From positions 1-62,744 of the forward strand of contig CALXOW010000013.1 of the NCBI GenBank assembly GCA_944390115.1: a DNA stretch of 62,744 bases, given 5' to 3'. The stretch comes from an uncultured Anaerobiospirillum sp. GTDB taxonomy: Bacteria > Pseudomonadota > Gammaproteobacteria > Enterobacterales > Succinivibrionaceae. How positions within the stretch are numbered: the first letter of the stretch is position 1; the number at the start of each line of letters is the position of its first letter. Shown one piece after another: positions 29,087 through 39,251 of the stretch. The translations under genes and the position numbers were made by a program. The notes under the pieces were generated by a model. It was given only the letters and a program-made list of their open reading frames with translations, did not search any database and had not been told where the DNA came from.

Positions 29087-30079
29087 TCAGCAGCCCTCCT
29101 TTCCTTTAACGGTGCTCGGCCTGGCCGGGCATCCGTCTCCTCTTCCGCCAACTCCCACCAGCCCTTTTCCTGCCTTTTACCTAATCTTAACGTAAAAGTT
29201 ACAATATTGTATCTTGGGGCGATAATGGCTTAAATAAGCGCTTACGTAATTAAGTCCCAAGCTTTTTATTTTTGTGACGTACTTTTCACTTTTACTTACG
29301 AGTAAGTGATCTTGTTTGCAAATCCGCCATAAAAGCTTGTTTTCTGATATTCACCCTCAATATTTTTTCTCTAAAATTGGTGCCGCACCGCAGGAGCGTT
29401 CATTTAGCGCAAATGCACAGTGCGCACATCTTTGCGTTATGGCCCTGCTATCGGCAAATAGCAGCACCTACTGGCCAGCGCTAAAAGAGCACGCTCATAA
29501 TAGGTGCAAACTGACTGACACAAACACGCAGCAGACCAAACCCTAGCTGCGGTTAGGGGGTGAGCCCAATGAGCGCACCCCAAGTTGTCAGACCGACATA
29601 CTTGAGTTCAAGCTGAACTCTTTCACCTACTTAGTCGTAGGTGTTTCCTTACCTTTGTGCGATCCTGCCAAGTTCGCGCAATCTCCTGTGCATTCCCCTT
29701 TTTTCGTGTTGTCCGTGCTATTACGGGCATAGAGTCATGACACGCCCTTAGTGTGCCTGTTGCGGGCTATTTGGGCCTGGGTGAGCCTTAGTGGATCTTA
29801 GTGTCCCTTGAGGCGCCAGGTCTTAGTAAGCCTTCATGGGTACTTAAGGCGTCATGGGCTTAGTGTAGGCCTAATTGGATCGATGCTGAGCTTGGCACGT
29901 GTCGTGTCTCTGTGTCCTGTGCGTGGCTAGGATAGATCTGCCTTAAGCAGCGTAATTGGGGGAGTCATGTCGGTCTGATTCTCTTTTGCTCCCTACCTTA
30001 TTTGCGCGCAATGCAGCCTATGACGGGTGTAGCTGCATTGGTGCAATCAAGGCGCTTTAACACAGAGAGGTTCGATCCC
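29087..30079. other. Long intergenic region before the beta-glucoside cluster
   Basis: Nearly 1 kb without a credible gene. The left part (29160-29320) is AT-rich and contains the palindrome TAAGCGCTTA (29235-29244). The middle has three hairpins in a row (listed at 29557-29650). The right part (29745-29870) repeats CTTAGTG-type words at least five times. An upstream extension of the next gene to 30002 lacks a ribosome site. Confidence 0.5.
29557..29650 (+). ncRNA. Candidate structured RNA: three consecutive hairpins
   Basis: GGGGTG/CACCCC (29557-29562 and 29576-29581), GAGTTCA/TGAACTC (29604-29610 and 29614-29620) and CACCTAC/GTAGGTG (29624-29630 and 29637-29643), followed by TTTCCTT. The last hairpin is terminator-like. 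This could be the 3' end of a small RNA or an attenuator upstream of the beta-glucoside genes. No family is recognised. Confidence 0.4.
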
Positions 30080-31552
30080 ATGCTCTTCCCCATGTTTGCT
30101 AATAACCCTAACAAATCGCCCTCACCGGGTTTTGGTGAGAAGGTGTGCTACGGCTTAGGTGATTTCGCCAGCTGCATTATGTACGTTGGCACCCAGGCCT
30201 TCTTGCTCTTCTACTACACCGAATACTGCGATGTGAACATTGCAGTGGTTTCGACTATCTTCTTAGTCTCGCGCTTCTTCGACGGCTTCTCCGATCTGGT
30301 TATGGGCTATATCGTCGACCGCACCCACTCGCCTTACGGTAAGACCCGTGTGTGGATTTTGCGCATGATTGTCCCATTCTTCGCCTGCTCGGTACTGCTC
30401 TTTGCCGTACCGCCATCATTGGGCGATGTCGGCACGATTGTCTATATTTTCGTCACTTACAATCTGATGATCACCGTGGTTTATACCGCGATCAACCTGC
30501 CATACGGTGCCTTAACCACCTTAATTTCTAAGGACAGCTACGAGCGCTCGATCGTCACGATTTTCCGTGTCGTGTTAGCCTCGGCCGGCGGTATGCTCAC
30601 CACTGTGGTCACGATTCCTTTAGTCCGCTTCTTTGGCGATGACCGCATGGCTTGGATGTACACCTTTATGGTCTTAGGTGGCGTCGCAGCCTTCCTCTTC
30701 GCCCTCACCTTTATCTCCTGCCAAGAGCGTGTGGTCGCGGATAACAAAAAGAGTGAACCAGAGTTACCTCTCACAGAGAAGCTCCGTAACCTGATCCGCA
30801 ACAAGTACTGGTGTATGTTAACCTTGATGCTGCTTCTCTTCTTTGGTGCAGACATCATCGCCGGTGCCGCCAATATCTACTATTACAAGTACTTCTTAGA
30901 GGATCCTCAGTACATCGGTATCTTTACCGCTATCAACACTGTCTTACGTCTGGCTTTGATGATTGCGGTTCTGCCATTCTTTATGAAGCGCTTTGGCAAG
31001 CGCAATAGCCTGATGCTGGCAATTATCTTTATCGCAGCAGGTTATGGTGTCCGCTATTTAGACCCTTATTCCGTCCCAATTAACTACTTCAGCACCGTCT
31101 TAATCGGCTTAGGCCAAGGCTTTAGCTACGCCCTGCTCTGGGGTATGGTTCCTGATACCGTCGACTACGGTGAGTACGTGACCCACCACCGCTCCGAGGG
31201 TCTGGTTTACTCGGGCGCTTCCTTTGCCACCAAGGTGGCCAATGGTATCGGTACCGTCTTAGCAGGCTTTGTTATTAACTTAGGCGGCTATGTCAACAAC
31301 GCCGAGACCCAAACCGATACGGCCTTAAGCGCTATTCTCTTTGCCTCCTCGGGTGTTCCAGTCATTGTCTTTGCCATCGGCTTTGCCATCCTCTACTTCT
31401 ATCGCTTAGACGATGAGCTCCCAGAGGTCGTTCGTACCTTAAAGGAGCGCCACACCCAAAATCAGACCGGCGGTCTCACCGACGAGGAAAAGGCCATTAT
31501 CGCCCGTACCACCAACCCTCAAGACCACAGCAAGGAGACCCCTGACTCCTAA
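30080..31552 (+). CDS. GPH-family sugar:cation symporter, probably for beta-glucosides
   Basis: 490 aa from ATG 30080, with AGAGAGG nine bases upstream. MelB/XynB-type carrier: EKVCYGLGDFASCIMYVG, SRFFDGFSDLVMGYIVDRT with conserved aspartates, PYGKTRVWIL, and a C-terminal half with DTVDYGEYVTHHRSEG. Twelve hydrophobic helices are visible. It is followed by a GH1 phospho-glycosidase and a ROK kinase, so beta-glucosides such as cellobiose are the likely cargo. These would be imported unmodified with H+ or Na+, not by a PTS. It differs clearly from the uidB paralogue at 3253-4683. Confidence 0.87.
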   Translation: MLFPMFANNPNKSPSPGFGEKVCYGLGDFASCIMYVGTQAFLLFYYTEYCDVNIAVVSTIFLVSRFFDGFSDLVMGYIVDRTHSPYGKTRVWILRMIVPFFACSVLLFAVPPSLGDVGTIVYIFVTYNLMITVVYTAINLPYGALTTLISKDSYERSIVTIFRVVLASAGGMLTTVVTIPLVRFFGDDRMAWMYTFMVLGGVAAFLFALTFISCQERVVADNKKSEPELPLTEKLRNLIRNKYWCMLTLMLLLFFGADIIAGAANIYYYKYFLEDPQYIGIFTAINTVLRLALMIAVLPFFMKRFGKRNSLMLAIIFIAAGYGVRYLDPYSVPINYFSTVLIGLGQGFSYALLWGMVPDTVDYGEYVTHHRSEGLVYSGASFATKVANGIGTVLAGFVINLGGYVNNAETQTDTALSAILFASSGVPVIVFAIGFAILYFYRLDDELPEVVRTLKERHTQNQTGGLTDEEKAIIARTTNPQDHSKETPDS

Positions 31553-31576
31553 CCCCTTGAGGCCTTAAGATTTCAC

Positions 31577-31599
31577 GCGGTGCGCACAGCGCGCACCGC
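31577..31599. terminator. Hairpin between the GPH symporter and GH1 genes
   Basis: GCGGTGCGC (31577-31585) and GCGCACCGC (31591-31599) pair perfectly, with ACCACAATTCTTTT after. It may partly terminate the symporter message, so the two downstream genes could be expressed differently. Confidence 0.65.
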
Positions 31600-31714
31600 A
31601 CCACAATTCTTTTAGCGCGCTGTGAGTCAGGTTTACTTTTGCCATAGCGATTCGTGTAAGATGAGGCCTGATTGCTAGGCAAGCGGCACTGGAGCTTAGA
31701 ACTTCAGTTAGTGA

Positions 31715-33214
<1,500 letters not shown>

Positions 33215-34192
33215 ATGACCAACCCACAAGAGCTTTGCGTCTTGGCCCTGGACGTCGGCGGCAGTGCCATCAAGTATGGTCTGTGCGATGTCCATGGTAA
33301 CTTGAGCCATAAGGGCTCTAAGCCTACCCCTAATCAGCCTGACAGTACGCTCGATGACTTTATTGCGACCTTAAAGAGCATCTACCAAGAGGCTCAAGCT
33401 CTGTCCCACATCGATGGTATCGCTATTGCCATCCCAGGGTGCGTCAACCCTGATGGCTCGATGCGTACCGGTGGCGCCATCATGTACAACTATGGGGTAC
33501 CGCTGGCCGACATCATAGAAAAGGAGCTGGGCTTACGCCCTGTGATCGAGAATGATGCCAAGGCCGCTGCCGCCGCCGAGCTGTGGATTGGTGCGTTGCA
33601 AGGCATTTCGTCCGGTGCAGTCTTGATCTTAGGCACGGGCCTAGGTGGCGCCTTTGTCATCAATGGCTCGGTGTACCAAGGTCCCCACGGTTCGGCCGGT
33701 GAGCTCTCCGCCTTTGTCCATGACAACACCAACTTCTCCGATACCTGTGCCTGCGAGGCGCAAAACGTCTCGGCCACCGGCCTGGTGTTACATGCCTGCC
33801 AAGCCTTAGGCTTAGAGCACACCTTTACCGCTGAAGTTGCCAGCCGCAAGATGCCGCTCGATGGCAAGAAGGTCTTTGAGCTCTATCACGAGGGCAATGA
33901 GACCATTAAAAAGGTGATCGAGGACTTTGGCTTTGAGACGGGCAAGCTCATCTACAACTTGAGCGTGGTCTTAGATCTCGAGAAAGTCGCGATCGGTGGT
34001 GGTATTAGCGCCCAAGAGTGCTTAATCGAGTCGATCCGCCAGGGTACCGAGAAGGCCTGGAACATCAATCCAAACTCCAACCTCAAGCCGCCGCTTATCT
34101 CCATGCCGCAGGTCGAGGTTTGTAAGTTCCATAACGATGCCAACCTCATCGGCGCCGTGCACCAGTACTTAGAGCGTCACCACTACCTCTAA
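33215..34192 (+). CDS. ROK-family sugar kinase, possibly a beta-glucoside kinase (BglK-like)
   Basis: 325 aa. The ATG follows the GH1 stop with no gap, so the two are translationally coupled. ROK features: phosphate-binding LALDVGGSAIKYG (about 8-20), catalytic Asp in VIENDAKAAAAAE and GTGLGGAFVING. The usual CxCGxxGC zinc motif of glucokinases and ROK repressors is missing; GSAGELSAF is followed by TCACEAQNVSATG instead. As I recall it, Klebsiella BglK also lacks the motif and phosphorylates cellobiose and other beta-glucosides at O6'. With a phospho-specific GH1 next door that role is attractive. Glucokinase for the released glucose is the simpler alternative. Confidence 0.85.
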   Translation: MTNPQELCVLALDVGGSAIKYGLCDVHGNLSHKGSKPTPNQPDSTLDDFIATLKSIYQEAQALSHIDGIAIAIPGCVNPDGSMRTGGAIMYNYGVPLADIIEKELGLRPVIENDAKAAAAAELWIGALQGISSGAVLILGTGLGGAFVINGSVYQGPHGSAGELSAFVHDNTNFSDTCACEAQNVSATGLVLHACQALGLEHTFTAEVASRKMPLDGKKVFELYHEGNETIKKVIEDFGFETGKLIYNLSVVLDLEKVAIGGGISAQECLIESIRQGTEKAWNINPNSNLKPPLISMPQVEVCKFHNDANLIGAVHQYLERHHYL

Positions 34193-34217
34193 GCTCCAAC
34201 ACAACATTAACTAACCT

Positions 34218-34248
34218 AAGGCTCCAGCTCCACCCTGGGGCCTTTTTA
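34218..34248 (+). terminator. Terminator of the beta-glucoside operon
   Basis: AAGGCTCCAG (34218-34227) pairs with CTGGGGCCTT (34235-34244, one wobble), followed by TTT. Confidence 0.88.
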
Positions 34249-34803
34249 TTAAGCCCCACTCAGACCAGCGCGCACTGCCAAGTAATCAGCGCCCGCCCCG
34301 ACCTCCGTGCTCGCACCAAAGCCCTAACGCGCATTACGCTCTTAGCGCGCCCGCACCGCTCTTAGCACACGACACCTCTCCCAGCGTACCTGCACCGCTC
34401 TTAGCACACCGACATCGCTCAGCGTGGCTGCATCGCTCTTAGCACACCGACATCGCTCTTAACGTGGCTGTATCGCTTCTACCACGTCAGAAAATCCTTA
34501 GCGCCCCTGCGGCTACGCTTGCAAAAATTGGAATGAACACCAACCCAATATCGAGTGCAGCGCTCTCAAGCAACTTAACACGCAGCGGCCCGAGCCCTGA
34601 ACGGCCTTGAGGTGAGAAAAAGTTTGGGGTAAAAGTGCTGGGTCAGGAGCGGCATAGATAAGCGCGAGCGGCGCGCTTGTTAGGAGGTGGGGTGATAATC
34701 GGGGCATTAATTATCACAAATCTGAGCACGTACTTACCCCATAATATCCACATCCTATGCCCTTTTGCAAGCGATTTATTTTCACCAGAAATGGCTTATT
34801 TTC
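34249..34803. other. Intergenic region with degenerate repeats upstream of 6S RNA
   Basis: No credible gene. The left half contains the 43-46-bp degenerate repeat listed at 34336-34485. The right half is AT-rich and leads to the 6S promoter. Confidence 0.45.
34336..34485. repeat. Degenerate tandem repeat of about 43-46 bp
   Basis: Units of the type GCATCGCTCTTAGCACACCG followed by ACATCGCTC and CGTGGCT recur three to four times with drift. No spacers and no coding frame. Confidence 0.65.
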
Positions 34804-34831
34804 TTGCATCTAAGGGCCTATATGCTATTAT
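34804..34831 (+). promoter_or_regulatory. Sigma-70 promoter of the 6S RNA gene
   Basis: TTGCAT (34804-34809), a 16-base spacer and TATTAT (34826-34831). Transcription would start near 34838, leaving a short 5' leader to be trimmed. Confidence 0.75.
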
Positions 34832-34856
34832 GAAGTCAAGGCAGCAATGCCTGACT

Positions 34857-35064
34857 AATGGGTGCCTGGGGTGTTCGCCAATCATAGTTGCCCTGAGCCG
34901 ATATTACTAGATTGGGAGATCTTCCTGACTTCCGTTTGAGCACGCCTACACTGTGCTAGTTTCACTAGCTCCAGTCCCTAGGAAGCCTTGAGAGCCACAG
35001 ATTTCCCACCTTGAACTCTCTGGTTCAAGGAGCTGAACATGGTAGCGGCATTTCTGGGTCCATT
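34857..35064 (+). ncRNA. ssrS: 6S RNA
   Basis: About 208 nt. It carries the 6S hallmarks: GTTCGCCAATC and CCCTGAGCCGATATTAC on the 5' side, GAAGCCTTGAGAGCC in the middle, and CACCTTGAAC...GGTTCAAGG (an internal hairpin) followed by GTAGCGGCATTTCTGGGTCC on the 3' side. AATGG at the start pairs with CCATT at the end to close the stem. These match E. coli ssrS in order and spacing. 6S RNA imitates an open promoter and sequesters sigma-70 RNA polymerase in stationary phase. The usual downstream gene for a 5-formyltetrahydrofolate cyclo-ligase is not here. Ends are approximate. Confidence 0.92.
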
Positions 35065-35092
35065 AGTCTTAAGAAATCAATATTAGAGCACC

Positions 35093-35115
35093 AGCCACGT
35101 AGTGGCTTTCTTTTT
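35093..35115 (+). terminator. Terminator of the 6S RNA transcript
   Basis: AGCCAC (35093-35098), loop GTA, GTGGCT (35102-35107), then TTCTTTTT. It lies 29 bases after the folded 6S end, so the primary transcript is trimmed at the 3' end. Confidence 0.88.
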
Positions 35116-35368
35116 GCCCAAAATAGCAAAACATCTCCCCAGTTTTAGCAGATCGTGGTGCACTTCAGGCTTTCCCTAAACCTCACCCCAGCCCCAAGCA
35201 GCCGCTTGCAGGCCTACCCATGCGCTGCGGCGCTCAGCTGGGCGTACCTCAAACCATGCGCTAACTCGAGCGCGCTTAAATCCATGCGCTAGCCTTGGAC
35301 GCGCCCCCAAGCCCGGCTTAGCTCTCTATTGAGCCCGGCCTACACCGAGCTCAGCTTATCCTCCGGGT
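35116..35368. other. Intergenic region between 6S RNA and the large exported protein
   Basis: No credible gene. Repeated words around GCGCT and CCATGCGCTA(A/G) occur at 35215-35300. Confidence 0.4.
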
Positions 35369-38300
35369 TTAACCTGACTCACGCCCGGAGTGGGCTTTAC
35401 CTGCTGCCTCATTGAAGCTAACTGCAGGATAGTGTGAGGTGGAAGCATTGCGCCGAATCTTGAGGCAGTCATCTAAGTTGCGCTCTTTGAGTTCATCTTC
35501 GCTTAACTGCAGCAAGACCTCTTCTGGTGGGCACTTGTGATAGCGATCATCGACCATGACCGGAACCTCGGCCTCAACCGTCCTATCAGGCTTTTCAGCT
35601 TGCGCTTCGACCGTCTCACCCTGAGCACGGCGTTGCTCCGCCAGCTCCTCGCGTGCGCGGCGCTGCTCGGCGATATCGTTCATGATCGAAGCGCTTTGAG
35701 CTGCCTCGGTGCTGGCGCGCACCATACGCTGGCGCTCTAAGGCCGAGACTGGAGTTTCTTGGTGGGAAATCTCATCAATGACATCAAAGAAGGCCTGGCG
35801 CTCATCGTTGGCCTGTTGCTTAATGCGCTCGGCACTGACGCCGGCCTGAGCTTGCTCAGCACGCTCTTGCGCCTTATCGAGCACACTATTGGCAAAGACC
35901 GAGCGGCGCACCGAGCCTGCGGTATTGCCTTCGCGGTCTTGGAACACTTCCTTGCCGTCGAGGCCATGATGGTCATCCTCGAGCATCGACATAATGTCAT
36001 CAGTGTCCTGCGTGTGCGGATAGAGCGGGGATTTGATATCGTTGATCACACCTTGGCGATAAGAGGCGTAATCGTTGTCCGCCGACTGAGTGAAGACCTG
36101 AGAGAGATTGATCTCTGCTTCTAAATTTTTTGAGGCCGCACCGGTACGTCCATCTAAGGCGGGACGTAGTGGGATCATAGTGCTGGGCAGCTCAGATTGA
36201 TGCTGCGGCCACTTCTCATCCTGCCTATGATCGGACGTTACGATCTCAGTTAAGACATGACCGACAATGTTAGAGCCTTGATGGGCCATCTGATGTAAAT
36301 CCGGTCCCATAGCATCCAGCATCGCCACTTGGGCTATGTACACCTGAGTCAAATTACGATTGCGCTGGTAGGCTCCCTGCAAAGCGCTGAGCTGGTCAGC
36401 ATTGACTCCGAAGTTCGTAAGCGGCATCTTGAGCAAGCTGACATTAGTCTCACCGGCCGCACTAAAAACGTTATCGGAGCCAAAGTTGGAGCCATAGAGC
36501 TCCTGAGGAATTTCATCCCTATGCTCTTGCAGCGCTAAGCCCACACTCAGATCATGGCTCTTAGGCAAGAGTAAGGTCTCTTGCAAAATCTCATTGAGCA
36601 AATGGGCGCCATCATGGGCTGAAAACTTAGGTCCCATCGGCACCGCTAAGGCAAAGCTTACGATATGGCCCTGCTCATCGCTGATTAAGCCCGCATAGCG
36701 ATAGACTTGCTGCTGAAAGAGCGCCGAGCCTCCATCGATTACATTGCTCTTACCATAGAGCACATAGTACTTGCTGTAACGGTTTAAGTCGTTATCGCCC
36801 CGGCCATTGCTCAGACGGACCACATTGCCCTGCTGATCAAAGACGGCGACCACCGCGACATCCAGCACTTGATTGCAGATATCTTGGTGGCGCTGCTGCG
36901 CCGAACTCAAACTTGAGCGCACTTCAGGATGGACGATATCAGCTTGGGCATTGGCTGCACTAATGACACCGCGCTCCCTAATTCCCGCCGAATCCTTAGC
37001 CTGTGGTTGAGGTTGGGCTTGAGCTGGGGCCTTAGCACCTTTATTTTGGTGCTGGGTTTGGGCCGCAATTAAAGCGTTATCGACCAAGGTCCCGGTCTTA
37101 GCCCAAGTCATCATCTGCTCTACTTGCTGGGCAGAATCTACGCCCGGATCAGCGCTGTCGTGTTGGAGACTGGAGCCGGTGAGCGAGCACTGGGCCAAGC
37201 GATTTAAGAAGGCGACCTCGCTGATTAAACTGTACTGCAAGCTGCGATCTTGCCAGAAGGTACGCTTATTGGCATCGTTGATGACCAGGCCCGTATTGCT
37301 CAGGCCTAACAACTCCAAAGCACGCTGAATGCGGCTTGGCTCGACCAATTCTGCCCAATAGGAGTTGACCTTGGCATTGCCCGTGGCAAAGGCCACGCGC
37401 ATCGAGGTATCACTATCGTAAGGATAGACTGGATAGAGCGAATGGAAGGCCGCATCAACCTTACGCCGATCCGTGGCCGACAAAGACGAGCCCTGAGCAG
37501 GCGGTGTCTTATCAGGGATCAGGTTCTTGGTGTCCTCTTGCGCCAAGGCCCCCTCAGGGGCTTTAGTGCCATCATGAGCTTTAACGCTTGCAGCGCGCGC
37601 TACCTCTTGGACCAAATGAGGCTGTGGCCAAGCTTTGCCCATATTAAAGCCCATATGCTCTACCGAGCGCACGCCCTCCTGGGTCGCTTCGTTAGCGCCA
37701 GCTTGCGCCCGCGGCTCAAGCTTAGCTGGACGCTGCGTCAGCAAGCGCTGCACATGCTCCGACTCGCCCCTATAAGACGGAGCATTGGCCACCTCGCGGT
37801 AATTTAAGAACTTAACATCGATGTCCGGAACAGCCTGGAGCGCCAAGCTCAAATAGGCGCTGACAAAGTTAAAGGTGGCGTCTGGGGCAAATGCATGTTG
37901 CGCCAGCAAGAAGTTATAGCCAAAGAGGTAATTGGTACCCAGGCGCTGAGCGATAAAAGAGCCATCGAGGCCGTGGCGGGCAAAGATAGCCGCAATACGC
38001 GGCGAATAGACAAAGCCGTCTAAGTGATTGCGCTTTAATTCCTCTTGGGCTTGGGCGCTCACTTGACTCCATTGCAGCGCACTTAAACCTTGCTTGATTA
38101 AGGCCGAAGGTCCAAGCCAGGCCGCCGCTGGTAAGGCGTCAGTCAGCTCGAGCGTTGGTGCCACCGCAGCCGGGCTTGGGGCTACGCCCACCGCGTTTGA
38201 GGCCGACGTCGAAGTTGGGGCTGAGCTTGGAGCTGAGCTTAGGGCAGTCGTAACTGGACTTACAGCCTGCGTTTGCGCGCCCTGAGCCGGAGCTAGTTCA

Positions 38301-38566
38301 GGTGCGGCCGCAGAAATTTCCTGCGCCGCTGTCGAGCGCAATAAAACGTCCGCGTAGGCAGGTGCAGTGAAACTTAAAGCAATGACGGGTAAAGTTACAG
38401 CAAGGGCACAAGCAAGCATGCTAAAACGAGCACGCTGTCCTATGACAGGTACTCTTATCGTGGTGCGAGCATCTTCTAGTGATGGCCCCAGTGCCTCCTT
38501 AGAACTAAGGCACCTGAAGTGAGCACAGGCAGAATGAATGTGAGGCCTTAGCTCATGCCGTGACAT
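35369..38566 (-). CDS. Large exported protein of unknown function
   Basis: 1065 aa from ATG 38566, with GGAGG four bases upstream; the open frame runs 33 codons further without a ribosome site. A 48-residue basic N-region precedes a signal-like helix, MLACALAVTLPVIALSFTAPAYA-D, so export is likely. An Ala/Ser/Pro-rich linker (about 80-150) follows, then a long mostly helical body. The part around 600-680 (VAVFDQQGNVVRLSNGRGDND, YVLYGKSNVIDGG) looks like folded beta structure and might be a sensor-like domain. The C-terminal third contains Glu/Arg/Gln-rich coiled coil (AEQRRAREELAEQRRAQGE). I recognise no family or catalytic motif. It is divergent from the diguanylate cyclase gene. Confidence 0.75.
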   Translation of the reverse strand: MSRHELRPHIHSACAHFRCLSSKEALGPSLEDARTTIRVPVIGQRARFSMLACALAVTLPVIALSFTAPAYADVLLRSTAAQEISAAAPELAPAQGAQTQAVSPVTTALSSAPSSAPTSTSASNAVGVAPSPAAVAPTLELTDALPAAAWLGPSALIKQGLSALQWSQVSAQAQEELKRNHLDGFVYSPRIAAIFARHGLDGSFIAQRLGTNYLFGYNFLLAQHAFAPDATFNFVSAYLSLALQAVPDIDVKFLNYREVANAPSYRGESEHVQRLLTQRPAKLEPRAQAGANEATQEGVRSVEHMGFNMGKAWPQPHLVQEVARAASVKAHDGTKAPEGALAQEDTKNLIPDKTPPAQGSSLSATDRRKVDAAFHSLYPVYPYDSDTSMRVAFATGNAKVNSYWAELVEPSRIQRALELLGLSNTGLVINDANKRTFWQDRSLQYSLISEVAFLNRLAQCSLTGSSLQHDSADPGVDSAQQVEQMMTWAKTGTLVDNALIAAQTQHQNKGAKAPAQAQPQPQAKDSAGIRERGVISAANAQADIVHPEVRSSLSSAQQRHQDICNQVLDVAVVAVFDQQGNVVRLSNGRGDNDLNRYSKYYVLYGKSNVIDGGSALFQQQVYRYAGLISDEQGHIVSFALAVPMGPKFSAHDGAHLLNEILQETLLLPKSHDLSVGLALQEHRDEIPQELYGSNFGSDNVFSAAGETNVSLLKMPLTNFGVNADQLSALQGAYQRNRNLTQVYIAQVAMLDAMGPDLHQMAHQGSNIVGHVLTEIVTSDHRQDEKWPQHQSELPSTMIPLRPALDGRTGAASKNLEAEINLSQVFTQSADNDYASYRQGVINDIKSPLYPHTQDTDDIMSMLEDDHHGLDGKEVFQDREGNTAGSVRRSVFANSVLDKAQERAEQAQAGVSAERIKQQANDERQAFFDVIDEISHQETPVSALERQRMVRASTEAAQSASIMNDIAEQRRAREELAEQRRAQGETVEAQAEKPDRTVEAEVPVMVDDRYHKCPPEEVLLQLSEDELKERNLDDCLKIRRNASTSHYPAVSFNEAAGKAHSGRESG

Positions 38567-39251
38567 AACTCCTCCCAAAGAAACGTCTTTGTTACTGCAT
38601 GACAGCGCCACCCAACTACACCCCAGTTCAGAATAAAAATTCTGCTTAAGGCGAGATTTAAGCATGTGGCGGGCTTTACCACCATCAATTTTGTATCTTG
38701 TATCTATACAAGAGCAAATTCAAGGGATTTTATCAGAGAAAGTGTGGCCGCTCACATTTTGGGTAGTTCTTTACCTGATTTTGTGAGCTCTCCCACATCA
38801 GGCCGTGCGTAGGGGGCGGCATCCATTGACTCAAAGCAAGTACCTTCAACCTTTAGCCAAACAAGTACTGCCCGTGAGCTTTACGAGCTGCGTGGCAGAT
38901 GGCCTGATTAAGCGGGCTTTCCTCACTCAAATAGCATACTCCCAATAGAGCCAAGAAGAGAGCAAAGGCACATGACAAGCTCGCTTAATCGATACCACAA
39001 TTAGTTTAACACTATTGCAGTGCAAAAGGCGGCACCTGCTCCGTCAGCTCGCAGCTTGAGTCAAATCAGCGCTCAGCGCTGTTAGCCCGATATCACAAAA
39101 GAGCATATCGCGTAACCTAGGTCATAGTTACCGCCGCGCGTTGTGTGCTATAGTGCTCGCTATCTAGTTACAGAACACGTAAGAATGGACGCTGGGAAGC
39201 GCAGTGCTCACAGCCTCCATCAAATCTGACTGAAATTAGGGCGTTGAGAAG
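38567..39251. promoter_or_regulatory. Divergent intergenic region between the exported protein and diguanylate cyclase genes
   Basis: 685 bases. It contains the 18-bp palindrome at 38696-38713. TATAGT around 39149 is a possible -10 for the cyclase gene, with a weak -35. No credible gene. Confidence 0.45.
38696..38713. promoter_or_regulatory. Operator-like palindrome
   Basis: TCTTGTAT-CT-ATACAAGA is a perfect 8-bp inverted repeat with a 2-base centre, 130 bases upstream of the large exported protein gene. This size and symmetry fit a dimeric repressor site (for example GntR or TetR type), but the regulator is unknown. Confidence 0.55.

Noticed and set aside
29276-29300. CRP site (TGTGA followed by TTCAC)
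   Set aside because: The half-sites are one base out of register with the 6-base spacer, and no gene start is near.
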